From positions 33,511,077-33,575,076 of the forward strand of contig NC_060233.1 of NCBI RefSeq assembly GCF_021155775.2: 64,000 nt of DNA, given 5' to 3'. Source of the stretch: Neodiprion pinetum. Its lineage: Eukaryota; Arthropoda; Insecta; Hymenoptera; Diprionidae. The first letter of the stretch is position 1. Every line of letters starts with the position of its first letter. This document shows positions 24,501 through 35,638 of this stretch, one piece after another. The notes beneath the pieces were generated by a model that made no database searches, was not told where the DNA came from, and saw only the letters and a list, made by a program, of their open reading frames with translations. The position numbers and the translations under genes were made by a program.

Positions 24501-27500
24501 CTTTTCGGCCATTGCCTGAGCCACTGCCTTAGTACGGCGTACGCATTCCATCAAAGGAAGACGAACAGCTTGATTACCATCCAGAGTGACTACGCAGGCT
24601 TCTGTGTCCCCTTCTGCCTCCATGAGAGCCATAACTGCTTCGGCACCCATCCTACATCCCTGAAAGTCCGAAAATGCATTATTATAACTTCAGTTTCGGA
24701 AAGTACGATTAGAAGTAAAAGAATTCGCACCAAAACTCTGTCAAAAGCTGACGGATTTCCTCCTCTTTGGACATGTCCTAAAACAGTTATTCGTGTATCT
24801 TGATGGAGTTTGTCCACAACGACTTTGTGCACTTTCTCAGCAGTAATCGGGTCCCCATTCCTGTCAACCGCACCCTCTGCGACTATGATGATGTTTAGAC
24901 GCTGTCCAGTAAGACGCTCCTGAATAAGATTGAAGCAAATTTCAAATCATTAATGATGCATTGTAGAATTGTTCAGCAAGGAAGTTATTTGATAAAATTT
25001 ATTTTATGTACTTACTACAAAAATCTGATACCAGAGTCACTAGACTCCACTCAAATAGCATATTATTTTTATTAGCTGAACGTTAATGTGTTACATTGGC
25101 GTCGATACAATTCGTATCGATGTATATAATGTATATGACACATAAGTATGTATAAACAGCAGCAGCATAACTTTAATAAGCAGCTCAAATCTGAAGTTGC
25201 ACAAATGTTAATGGAAAAAAAATTGATCAAATTAATACGTGATGTAATGAGGCTTGTCAAATTTATTGACTAATAACACTTCAATACATTAGATTGTGTT
25301 CGGTACTTTTATGTTTGAAAGTAGACAAGACAATTATTGCATTGGAACACAGTAACGCTCAATGGAATAGTAGAAGCAAGAGCAAGTGTGTGAAAAAAAA
25401 ATGACAAGCTTACAATTATTGGAGCAACAGAAAATAGAAAAATTAAATGGAAGTGGTGGAGCTGACCTTAAGATAGATAAAGAGCATACAATACATTATA
25501 GAACGAAATATGATGTTTAGTTTTATTCAAAACTATCTGTGATATTAAGACACAATATGCATTGAACTTGGTTGTGAGCTAAAGATATACAGTGGTAGCA
25601 TCAATATCAAAAGAAAGCAAAGAAGTAGCAAGGTGCTCGAAAGTTTTATTTACAATGTATTTTGCTCCAATTTCGGCTGTTTAGATATTCAGAAATAATA
25701 CCTGTCCATCAACAACAAATAAGAAAAGAAACCAGAGTAATAAAATATATAATATCGGAATTTTCAAATAATCATTCACCATGTAAGAATTTTATAATCA
25801 CACCTGCAATAACTTTTTGCAGAGCTTGTTAGGCCAATCTTGTTCGGGTGGCCATTCTGGCATGAAGACAAAGTCTGCTTCGGAAGCCATGGCTGCCACC
25901 AGAGCTAGGTAACTGTAATATTTCATTGTCAGATCCCGCATGAGGTAATATAGCGTACAGGTACAGATATGTTGCGGCAAATTAATACTTTGTATTAGTT
26001 TTCTCAATTTTTATGATGTGAATATATTGAGCAAACAAAATATGAACATAAATTGCTGAATTGCCCACAGAATTTTATCAAAGTGTACCGTCAACAGCGA
26101 TACAGGTCAGGCAGGTTGCAATTCGGTTTTCTTGCTTTACCGTAGATTCTAACTACTACGACTAATACTATGCACTTCTAGGGTGAAATATTTTAGGGTA
26201 TTGTTTTTGTAGACTATAGATATTTGTAATGAAATGAAAGTATTCTAGCTATGAATTGACTTACGTTGAAGCAGACTAATCTCATGGGGTTTTTATGATT
26301 CTTAATTAGTGGAGCTGAACAATATTCACGCGGAAGCAATAGATATTTAGATACGGACAAACGTACGAGTTCGTCTTACAAATGTAATTTGATACATGTT
26401 CTGTACGTATTTATATTCCATCTTCTCCCAAGTCTGTTTTGGAGAATAATTTTGCGCAACATATATAACGATTATATAATTACGAATTGAGACTTAAATT
26501 CCTGAAGCTATACAAGAAAGACAATGATTATTTTTTTCAAAATACATAACAATAACTTGAAACACGAGGACATCAAACGTTCGTTAGATCAGGCTGAGTT
26601 AGTGGTACAAAACACTCGTAGTGTGTGGGTTGAGAAAATTTTGATAAAATTCATATAACGTGCCTGTTCCAACTTTCTACAAAGTTTTTCAGGCCAGTCT
26701 GCAGGGGGCGGACTTTCTGGGAAGAATACATAGTCGGCCTCGGAGGCTAGAGCTCCAACAATAGCCAGGTACCTAACCAATATCAAAACTCGTTCATAAT
26801 CATAAAATTTTCAATACATATCAACTAGGTAGGACTTACCCACAGTGACGACCCATTACTTCCATGATAAACGTACGTTGATGAGAATAGGCAGTACTAA
26901 CAATAGCATCTATACTTTCTATAATACGGTGCAAAGCGGAGTCCGTTCCAATAGTCATATCAGTCCCGCAAAAATCATTGTCGATTGATCCCACCATACC
27001 AGCGATATGAAGATGTTGATATTTGTCTTTTTGCTCAGGGGTTATTTCACCTTTGAAAATTCAAATAAAATTCATATGTTTATAAAATATTGCAACTTTT
27101 TCCACAAAGCGGTCCTAATTCTAGAAATCATTTTCAAATCTCGGATGTCTGCCACGATTTTGTTATTTTTTCTCACACTATTAAAATAGAAAAACTGAAA
27201 CCTAGCAATGAATTGAAGAGTCAATGAAATAGTTTGAAAAGAGCTTCCAAAAAAGGGCAATTTTTCCGCATTTTGGGGTCTGCACAAATTTTTACAAAAC
27301 GAGGGCTAAATGATACCTTATGATACCCAAATATTTAGGACAAAATTTTAAAACGAATGCTTCCGGAAATATGGGGGAGCAAAGTTGTCAAATTTCAGTA
27401 TATTCGGTATTAAAGTCCCAAAAAAAAAATTTCAGATTTGCAAAACAAACTATGATATTTCCATTTGTTTTTCGCGCTGAATCCGAATCTGATGTCAAAA

Positions 27501-28901
27501 ATACCTGTATACTCATAAAATAATTCAGTAAAGCAACACCCTATTTTAAGGGATGTTTTGGACTTTACTGAATTATTTATGGGGTTTACGCGTATTTGCG
27601 ATGTGAAATTCGGATTCAGTGTCGAAAAATACATGGGAACAGCATGGTCACTCTTCCAAATCTAAAAAAAAAAATTATTAGTTATGGGGATGTGTAACCG
27701 AACATATGGAAATTTGACAACTTTACTTTCCTATAACACCGGAAGCATTCGTATACTCAGGCGCTCTTGAGTATAAGGCTCTCATAAGATATCACTTGGT
27801 CTTTGTTTCGAAAAAATTCGCGCAGACCCGAAAATAGGCAATCTTTGCGGTTGCTCTTTGTAATGTTAACGAAATTCCTAATTTCTCTCTGCTCTTATGG
27901 TAGGGATTCAATTCATTGATTGCTTGAAATGATTCAAACTAAAATCTATGTACCAGCTTCGATGAGCTCTTTCAGGAGTTCTGGCCATTCTTCCTTGAAC
28001 AAATTAGCTCCCGTCAAAGAACCGTCACCACCGATGACAACTAAGTTAGTAATTCCACGAGCTACCAAATTCTTGGCAGCCTTGCGCCGTCCGGCACGCT
28101 CCTTGAAATCCATGCATCGAGCTGATCCAATCACTGTCCCACCCTGGAACAAATTGAGAATACCTTAACTCATGCTCCGAACTTTATGAGTTTAAGTAAA
28201 TCATAAATTTTATCGAAAATGGCAAGACTCCAATTTATTTATATTTATTTTGCAAGTATTTTACTCTTGACCACAGCACACCTTGTGAATAATGCAGGAT
28301 ACAGATGACCACGTTGCTTCAACAATATTGTCTCCTCCATCTACCATACCTTGGTAGCCTTCCTTGATAAAGAATACTTTGCAGCCCAAGTAAATACTCA
28401 TCCGTACTACAGCACGCACTGCCGCATTCATACCTGCAAAAAGTTCGAGACATGCCTACCTGATGGAAATCACCAAATCACACTTAAAGATAGTGACTTA
28501 AATAATGATTCAACATTTTTTTACCATTTCTTCAACCTTCTCCATAATGATTACAAATTTACAAAAATTCAATATTTCAAGGCCATGTTAATGATTGTTT
28601 AGCATTTTTCTATGCTAATTAATAGGAATATTTCTTGGTTTCACAAGTCAACAATGAACCTACGTTAGTGAGATGTAATTTTTTTGGTCAAAAACTAAAA
28701 TAATGACCAATACTTTTTCATTGAGCAGAACGAGTTTCTAGACGCACTACTGACCCCAATCATTCCAATGACTTCGTGACATTTTTATTATTCGTTGAAT
28801 TTTATACCTTGCGAATCTCCACCACTAGTGAAGACTGCGATACCCTTGCCTTTATGGCTACCGGGTTTAATAAACTTCTGTGCTGCCAGCTCTTCCTCCA
28901 T
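21594..28901 (-). CDS. Pfk: ATP-dependent 6-phosphofructokinase, 14 coding exons
   Basis: Phosphorylates fructose 6-phosphate to the 1,6-bisphosphate, the committed step of glycolysis, in the cytosol. Exons in order: 28901-28808, 28433-28282, 28143-27954, 27050-26840, one of 26772-26664 or 25912-25804, 24919-24731, 24659-24469, 24125-24050, 23259-23158, 23093-22887, 22760-22608, 22469-22145, 22044-21822, 21738-21594. They join in frame to 788 residues, the usual length of the animal double-domain enzyme. N-half motifs: SGGDSQG (26-32), GSARC, IGGDGS (119-124), GSIDNDFCGTD with the catalytic Asp at about 169, and GRHCGYLA. C-half: GGFEG, PATISNN, ETMGGYCGYLAT and HMQQGGSPTPFDR. The start MEEELAAQKF matches the position of the family start. 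The exon 22469-22145 uses a weak donor (GTTCGT), the only one that keeps frame. Two extra microexons may fit in the linker. Confidence 0.96.
23654..23674 (-). CDS. Pfk: Candidate Pfk microexon B (21 nt, 7 residues)
   Basis: In the same intron region, 125 bp further on, the minus strand reads CATAG, then 21 bases encoding QNTMWGQ, then the consensus donor GTAAGT. Also phase 0 on both sides. It could be used instead of, together with, or without microexon A. Short open segments with splice-like ends do occur by chance, so this needs RNA evidence. Confidence 0.45.
23800..23826 (-). CDS. Pfk: Candidate Pfk microexon A (27 nt, 9 residues)
   Basis: Between the exons 24125-24050 and 23259-23158 the minus strand reads TTTAG, then 27 bases encoding DNDGPTLTK, then GTAATT. 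The flanking exons meet at phase 0, so this exon can be inserted or skipped without changing frame. It would lengthen the linker between the two PFK halves. The phase and both splice sites are seen; use is inferred. Confidence 0.45.
24240..24382. mobile_element. Small foldback MITE in a Pfk intron
   Basis: The left end GCTCACTGGTAACT and the right end AGTCACCAGTGAGC are inverted copies, and the similarity continues inward (GTCACAAAAAAT against ATTTTTTGTCAC). About 143 bp, no coding capacity, no clear target duplication. It lies between the Pfk exons 24659-24469 and 24125-24050. Confidence 0.5.
25804..25912 (-). CDS. Pfk: Pfk alternative exon, downstream copy (109 nt)
   Basis: Encodes YLALVAAMASEADFVFMPEW and continues to KLLQ. 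Roughly two thirds of residues match the other copy, including ASEAD and DWP-KLC-KL. It has a normal GT donor (GTGTGA). It covers the segment after GRHCG that includes the variable loop PEWPPEQDW, so isoforms would differ near the N-terminal catalytic half. Confidence 0.88.
26664..26772 (-). CDS. Pfk: Pfk alternative exon, upstream copy (109 nt)
   Basis: Encodes YLAIVGALASEADYVFFPES and continues to KLEQ (residues 217-252). It has the same length, phase and position as the copy at 25804-25912, so the two are mutually exclusive choices: including both would break the frame (109 is not a multiple of three). The acceptor is TTAG. The donor reads CAG then GCACGT, a GC rather than a GT donor. The upstream intron is only 67 bp. 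Confidence 0.88.
27255..27852. mobile_element. Foldback element of about 600 bp in a Pfk intron
   Basis: The two halves are reverse-complement copies about an axis near 27545. Paired blocks from inside out are AATTCAGTAAAG with CTTTACTGAATT, CTGAATCCGAAT with ATTCGGATTCAG, AAGTTGTCAAATTT with AAATTTGACAACTTT, CGAATGCTTCCGG with CCGGAAGCATTCG, and GGGTCTGC with GCAGACCC. The arms have diverged. No transposase. The element occupies most of the intron between 27954 and 27050. Confidence 0.7.
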
Positions 28902-30450
28902 GATGTGTAAATATACTTTGCAAACTGGCTGCAACTGTGGCAAAAAAATAACTCTGTTAATTAGTCTATTAAAGTAACAACCTTGTTGAGAATACATACT
29001 CATGTTAATATCTAAGTAAACAGATGATTCAAATTGGTTATTTCAGAGGTAGATTTCTACCACATGTATCGCGATAATCTGCCTTTTTTTTTGCATTCAT
29101 CCATTTTATTCTCTCCCTTAGCACGCAAGGATGCTTTCCACATGGTGCATTTACAACCTATTGGCATCCGTAATACTGTTAATAAATGAGATCTGGTAAT
29201 TGAGATCTTGTGATTGAGATATTTCGATCATTTCATGCTGCATATGAAATTTGCCTATTGAGAACTATTTAACGAATCCAATTCGTCCACACCCGTTTTA
29301 TCACCGCAATCATCAAACCATACATCGGTGTAGCCTCCGTAATGCAGAAAAAAAATCCATGGAAACTAAGTAATGGATATTGGAATACAATAATATGGAA
29401 ACAAAAATCATATTTAATCACAGAATTTACCACGATGTGAAATAAACATTCCCACGTAACATAAGCTGGATATTTTTCTCAAAAAGAGGTTACTCGGGTC
29501 AGTATTGATAATTTAAAAAATAAAATAAAGTTGACAATATTATATATATATATATAAGTAGGTATATATGTATATGCCTTTGCAACAGTCAAGGTTAATT
29601 GCTTTGAAGCTTTCATAATTAGTGCAGACTGACTGTTATATTTCGATAAAATTCCATGATCGTTTTCATCGCTTAAGGTATTTTGATCTTCGACGTAAGC
29701 CTGACGGATATTTTGTTATTATATCTGTGATTATTTTTTTGACAGTTAATGTGATCATTTTTACATTTATCATCGTCACAAGATTCATTTTGGGAATCTA
29801 GCGTATTTTCAGAATACGTTATGCTTTTGTGATTTTCAAACGTGGAGTTAGATTGGCGTTTCATGAATCAAGTAGCTAAGCTAATTTAAAAACTCGTGAT
29901 TTTGAACATCAATGATTGATATAACCTTGGGTTAATCTAATTGAATTAACTATAATGGAATTTTGACATGTTACTCCATATTTTCATCGATATACACAGT
30001 TACCACTGAAATTAAATCAAATGAAGATCGACTACCGGAGAAATTTGTGCAAAAACGAGAGAACGACGATCATATAAAGTTTCAATGATGTACGATCAGA
30101 CACTCTCCGCAATAAGAGGAGAAAAATGGTGATTTTCTTGCCACTACTGTATTGCAGATTCATGAGCGTATTAAAAAACAATGAAGAAGTCTTAATACTC
30201 ACTAAATTTAAATTCCTATTTCAGAATATTTACGCTCGTTCGCTGACGAAAAATCCTTCCACTTCACACGGGCGGCTGTCAGAAGTCACCTGCACAACGT
30301 TTGGACGTTTCAAGGTGACCTTAGAGGGCCCCGCACAACCCCGGACCACCGCTATACGGATACTCGAATAGCAGACGACTTTTCAAAATTCAAAATAGAC
30401 GGCGCCACGGTACGGCTCGTCAGCCAATTGCAGCACTGTGACGTTCGCGG
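28902..30450 (-). promoter_or_regulatory. Pfk: Pfk 5' UTR pieces, first intron and probable promoter
   Basis: Immediately before the Pfk start, the minus strand has a strong acceptor (pyrimidine tract, then CCACAG) ending at 28935, leaving a 33-nt UTR piece at 28934-28902. A matching non-coding first exon is likely at about 30420-30290, a locally GC-rich segment that ends in CAG followed by GTGACT at 30290. A reversed CCAAT-type motif lies upstream near 30423-30430. This would give a first intron of about 1.35 kb. The intron contains nothing else recognisable. Inferred from signals only. Confidence 0.4.
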
Positions 30451-33400
30451 AAAATTTAACAACCCCAACATTTGAATTTAAAGAGATCCCGAAACGCAAC
30501 TGTCAAGATATTTTATTTAGAGTTTATTAATATATTTGTATGAACAGAGATTTTATTTTCACTTTGTTGCTAGTATTTGTCAAACAAATTCATGCGTCGC
30601 TTACAGTACCCTCGAATAAAAAACGTTCTAAAGATTTAAACATCACATCAATTTCTCGTGAATCAATTACAAAAAAAATCAATTCCCATACGTGAATCAC
30701 TGCATCGCAATTTCTTGGAATCTTGCAATCTCTGATGAAATCACGTGTCAGATTTACTTGCAAGAGGTCACCTTGACGCATGACTTACTCTCCCTCCATC
30801 GGTTGAACGAAAGGTACAAGAGTAAGAAAAAAAAAAGAAGAGTTTTAACAAACAGGGGATCACATAAAATTCATCTTTCGTCAATTAAAACAATTCTTGC
30901 ATCAGTCGGGGAGCCTAAAACTGGCGAGAATTTAGAGATTCGAAATGGGGGGCAGTAAAAGTTAGGTACGTGATCTCCGTGTCGTTCTTTCAGCAGCACG
31001 TGCCATATGACGCGTGTATTAATGGTGAAGAAACTAGCCCCATAGTACTCAGAGCTGAGTGTAACCACGTATACTAGCAGTACACCTTTCGTTACGCAGG
31101 TAAAAGCTGGGCTAGAAACAGAAGTTTCGACCTGAGATCACTACAAAAATATACATAAACATCGTGCAGTATCTGGGCAATGTTGAATAACCTGGTTACA
31201 ATTTTCTGGCTTTCAGAATCAGAATCTATACTTTATTATCAGATGTCTTTGCGGAAAAAGTGAAGTTTCTTTGCATTCATTACATCGCCAGCGTTGATAT
31301 ATATTAATATTGAAAATTGGAAAATAGTAGCCAATGGCAGTAGCTTGATTCAATTATGGATGGTGTATAGCCGCGAAAGCAAATAACGGGGCACGAGAAA
31401 ATTCAATGTTGTGAAATTAGTCACCGATAAACTTGAAACAATAGAAAGCGAGGAATTAAAATCAGAGGACGTACTTTGAACCGACGAAATTCTCTGATTT
31501 TCACGTTCTGTGAATCGCTAGATTCCCTGAGATAGTAAAATAACTATACGACATAAATTGCAATCTAAAAGAAAATAAATAAGTTTTATTCAAATTACCA
31601 GATGATTGTGGAGATTGTTTCTTCATGTCACTCGATGGTAGAATTGTTTCATCTTGTTTTGGGCTGACCATTGAACACATCGATTGAATGACTTACACCT
31701 AGTCGAATATATTGAACGAGACTAGAAGTAAATGAAGTAATTGGTACAGAGATGAATATAAAAATTTGATAAATAAATAGTAGACTGAAAACTAATTTAT
31801 ATAGATAAGTGATAACTGTGGAAAAAAGTGTGATCGAAAGTATTGCAAAAGCAATTGTCGACACTTCTTTAATCATCAAAACAATAAAAAGGTAATATGA
31901 AAAATTACAACTTTCTTTTGTTCACTAATCTCACAAATGCCCAATTGCATACACACATTCAATTCAAACAACCCGCAAAGCATTCTCAGAATAATTTTGA
32001 ATTTTAGAAAATAAATAAAAATGACGAGTAATGCGGTGTTTCGACTTGAATTGAATATGTACAATGAGGATACATTTTTCTTTTATTTAGGCTGATTGTG
32101 ATTTGTTTATCATTGAGTTATATTGTTACGGGGTTTGCTGCTGTAAAAAACTCATCGTTGCTAATGATTTATATAACCTGCAATGATGGTAAGAAAGATA
32201 ACTGCTCGAAAGCAATATAGTAGCATTTTGTATGGTTTTTTCAGACATTTTATCAGAATTTATTATTTCGTGTAAACGTTTATAATAATTATAATTTACA
32301 ATTACGATGGATGATGATAAATACAAATAGAACAACGTAATTCAGGACAAAGAGTCGTGGCGTCGAGGGTGGCGTGGTGGTTGAAGGGGGGGTTCAGGGA
32401 AGGGGTGGTGGTGAAGTACGTAATAATGGCGTGTTAATTAATAATAATAGTTAATTATTATTATCAATAATATTATTATTAATATTATAGTTTTCTAATG
32501 GGAGGAGTTTGCTGTATTTTTTCTTTTTTTTTTTTTTTTTTAAATAAGAGTAAGGTGGAAATTGTTGGATGAGGGGAAGCAGCTAAGAAGTTACAACATA
32601 CACCGATCAGTGATTAATTTAACGCGATAGCTTTTCTGGTTCTCATTCAAATGATTAAAAAGTTTGTCGATAAAATACTTGAAATTCAAGTATTCCGAAA
32701 AATAGGAAAAATAAAAAGAATTCCGAAGTGGAGGAAAAATACATGAAGAAGAAAGACGTATAAAATTGCCTTGGGAAAACTTCCAAATCGAAGTATGTAG
32801 ACACAAAATGAGTATAATGTGAGTTTAGGTAAAACTGTGTTTTTTCAAGATAATGAAACTGGTTTTGTTGACAATAATTGGGAAATAGGAAGGAGGAGCG
32901 GAAGGGGAATACAAATATTAGGGTCTACTGAGCGAGATTAGGTCGACAAGGGTTAAAAATTCATGAAACCATTACTTATGCCCATTGTTTGGTAGCCCAT
33001 TTTCACCCAGCGGACCCTGATTGCTTATAAAACTCTCACATTCCATTGAGCAACAAATACATCAGCGATAAAAAAAAAAATAACAGAAAAAAAGTGTGTT
33101 TCACGTATGTAAGTGACAATTAGCATATTATTTTGGATCCATTGATTGGTAAGGACAATAATCATTGTTACGATTGGTACGATGCAATGTGTGGAACACG
33201 AACACGAACACGATCACGATCTAGATCCAGTTCATGATCAAGAGCAAGTCGTTATTTCTGTATGTTTGTTTGGTTTCTGGTTTGTTTGTTGCAACAGACA
33301 CCGATACACCGAAAATACCAACACGACAGCAACACGTTTACCCAAAATGTATATATCAATTACTTGTATCTGTAATATATATATGTATATATATATATAC

Positions 33401-33953
33401 GAAAAAATAGATATCTTTCGAAACCAGTTACAAGATTATTATTACTTATTACGATTTTTTTCTCTTTCGTGACAACGGATGCATGGATGTTTTATTCAAG
33501 AAATATTATGCGTGTCTTTTTTACCTTTACTCAAATCTTCACCATTAATTATTAAATATTTATTACACTAACCGACATCGCTGATATTCAAACCGTGAGG
33601 TAAAACTTTTCTTCATACTTTTACAGATACAGCTATAAAAAAGTGAATCTATACGTGTGTTAATTTTTGTGTTATTTTCACTTTTCATACTCAGCTTTAC
33701 ATTTACACACGATTTTTGTGTATCAGTAAATACAGGATTTAAAACTGTGAGTGAATTCATCATGTGGCAAACGATTGCAGTGTTCTTTTTTTTTCAAAGA
33801 AAGTAATATTCTCACACAATATGTCCGACCAATTGTGTATGTACCAAGAAAAGGATCGCACAACAAAAATATACACATACAATTTTCTTTTTCTCGACCG
33901 CAACATGAATTATTATGTAGTAGTAAACATCTCTGGCATGTATGTATATATAC

Positions 33954-34041
<88 letters not shown>

Positions 34042-35638
34042 TTATATATGATATATAAAGAGGTTTTTTCATTTTTTTTTTACTTTTCAAAGGATTTTTC
34101 GGTAGGATTAAATGGATTGCAATTGAAGAGCATGGGAAGAGATGAGGGATGGGGAGGGTATCGTTGATATTAAAGTATAGACTTTAAGAAAGCGTGGATT
34201 GGTTTGGGATTTTCTTCCTTTTTTTCCTAATACAGCCTCCAGTAATTTACGATAACTGGAGCTATGATTAGCTTAAAAAAAACATGCTTCGTCGATAATA
34301 CACATTATATTCTTCATCCTGATAATGTGTGCCGGATTCTTCGCAAAATTATGTCGTTTACACATGCAATAATATGGATGTAGTAATAATAATACATGGA
34401 ATACAGCGAATGCAAACAACGCATCATTGTATAAAAAAAAAAAAATGTGAAAATGTAATAAAGATGAAATTAAGTTACCACCGACGTTGTTGTTTCTGTT
34501 ATCTGTTGTGATTTTTATTTATTCATTTTCATTCTGTTCTTTTTTTTTTTGATGTTTTTTCCTGTCTTTTGTTTCGGAGTTGAATATCTTAATAATGTAT
34601 TTTAATTATTCTTCTTTCTCCTTCAGCGTTTGTTTTTTCTTTCATTTGCATTCTTGAACTATATAATATTGTATCCGCTAGACAATGTGAAATTTCATTT
34701 TAAATGACAACTGGGTATATAATGTATCAATGCTTCTCTTTTAGCGTATTTTTTAGTTGGTAATTAACAAGATTGGAGGATAGCAATATCGTATGACAAG
34801 TAGCTTCTAAAAAAGACCTCATTGGTTTTTTTTTTTTTTTTTTTACTATTTCGATAATCAATTTTTATCAATACCAAACAATATACTGTTGTGCTTTACA
34901 TAATTCTCCCACATCGTCGTGTTTATTTTTTATTTGCTTCGTTATTTGGATTCGTTAATTGGTTTTATGCTTCCTGCAGCAGTGATAATCAATTTACATG
35001 TATAAACACGTACATGTGCGACCGTTCTCGACTGTTGTCTCATTGTTTGGGACGTATTTGGATGTTATTTATTATTTGTTTGTTTACCAAATTTGTTTTT
35101 AATTTCATTATTTTGGTATCCTTTGCTTTTCATATACGCGTGGTATAAATTTTCAAATTTCGACTAATACAATCGTTTGTTATAGCGAAGAACTCCGCTC
35201 TTTCGCCATTAAACAACACAATCTGGAGCATGTATTTTGTAAGGTTCTTACAACGCTTTTTTCATCATCCACTTAATTTTTACTTGGTTAAAACAGCTCG
35301 TTCGTTTTCTTTCTTCCTTCCTCTCCCTTTCCGATTTCTTTTTTTCTTTACTCTATTTCTCTATTTCTGTCTTTCTCTCTAACTCAACGATTATAATAAT
35401 AAGTTGTTTAATATAATGTCGAGATTTAACAATTTCAGACCACGGGTAGTGTGCAAAGAATGCATTTTAATAGAGAAGTTGACTTTTATTAGGAGGAGAT
35501 TTATATGGAAGGGAAATATATATACGCGAGGGCGAAAGGATACAGGAAATGGGAGTTGGGAGGGAGGACTATAGAATAGGATGTTGTTGTTTTTTCTTTT
35601 GTTTTTATATTAGAAGGATTGGACTTAAATTATGAGGG
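30451..35638. other. No coding gene seen; 14-3-3 zeta 3' UTR at right end
   Basis: AT-rich sequence with simple repeats (long TA tracts at about 33945-34045, T runs, an AT palindromic tract at about 32435-32495). Open frames are short and low in complexity; some are hydrophobic (for example near 31650-31880), as expected of AT-rich chance frames. The 14-3-3 zeta stop lies at 35639 on the minus strand, and genes of this family often have 3' UTRs of several kb, so much of 33-35.6 kb may be transcribed. Confidence 0.45.
33945..34045. repeat. TA-rich microsatellite
   Basis: Almost pure TA dinucleotides with occasional TG and TT steps. The repeated open frames here (poly Tyr-Ile) are artefacts of the repeat. 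Confidence 0.9.

Noticed and set aside
24731..24919. Possible duplicated exon here, as in the neighbouring Pfk region
   Set aside because: No second copy of this segment was found in the adjacent introns; only residues 217-252 are encoded twice.
28901..29003. Upstream in-frame extension of Pfk starting at MSMYSQQ
   Set aside because: A strong acceptor (CCACAG at 28935) lies inside it, and MEEELAAQ matches the usual family start.
31649..32064. Two hydrophobic minus-strand frames that could suggest a receptor or channel fragment
   Set aside because: AT-rich chance frames are naturally rich in Phe, Ile and Leu; there is no shared splice structure or family motif.
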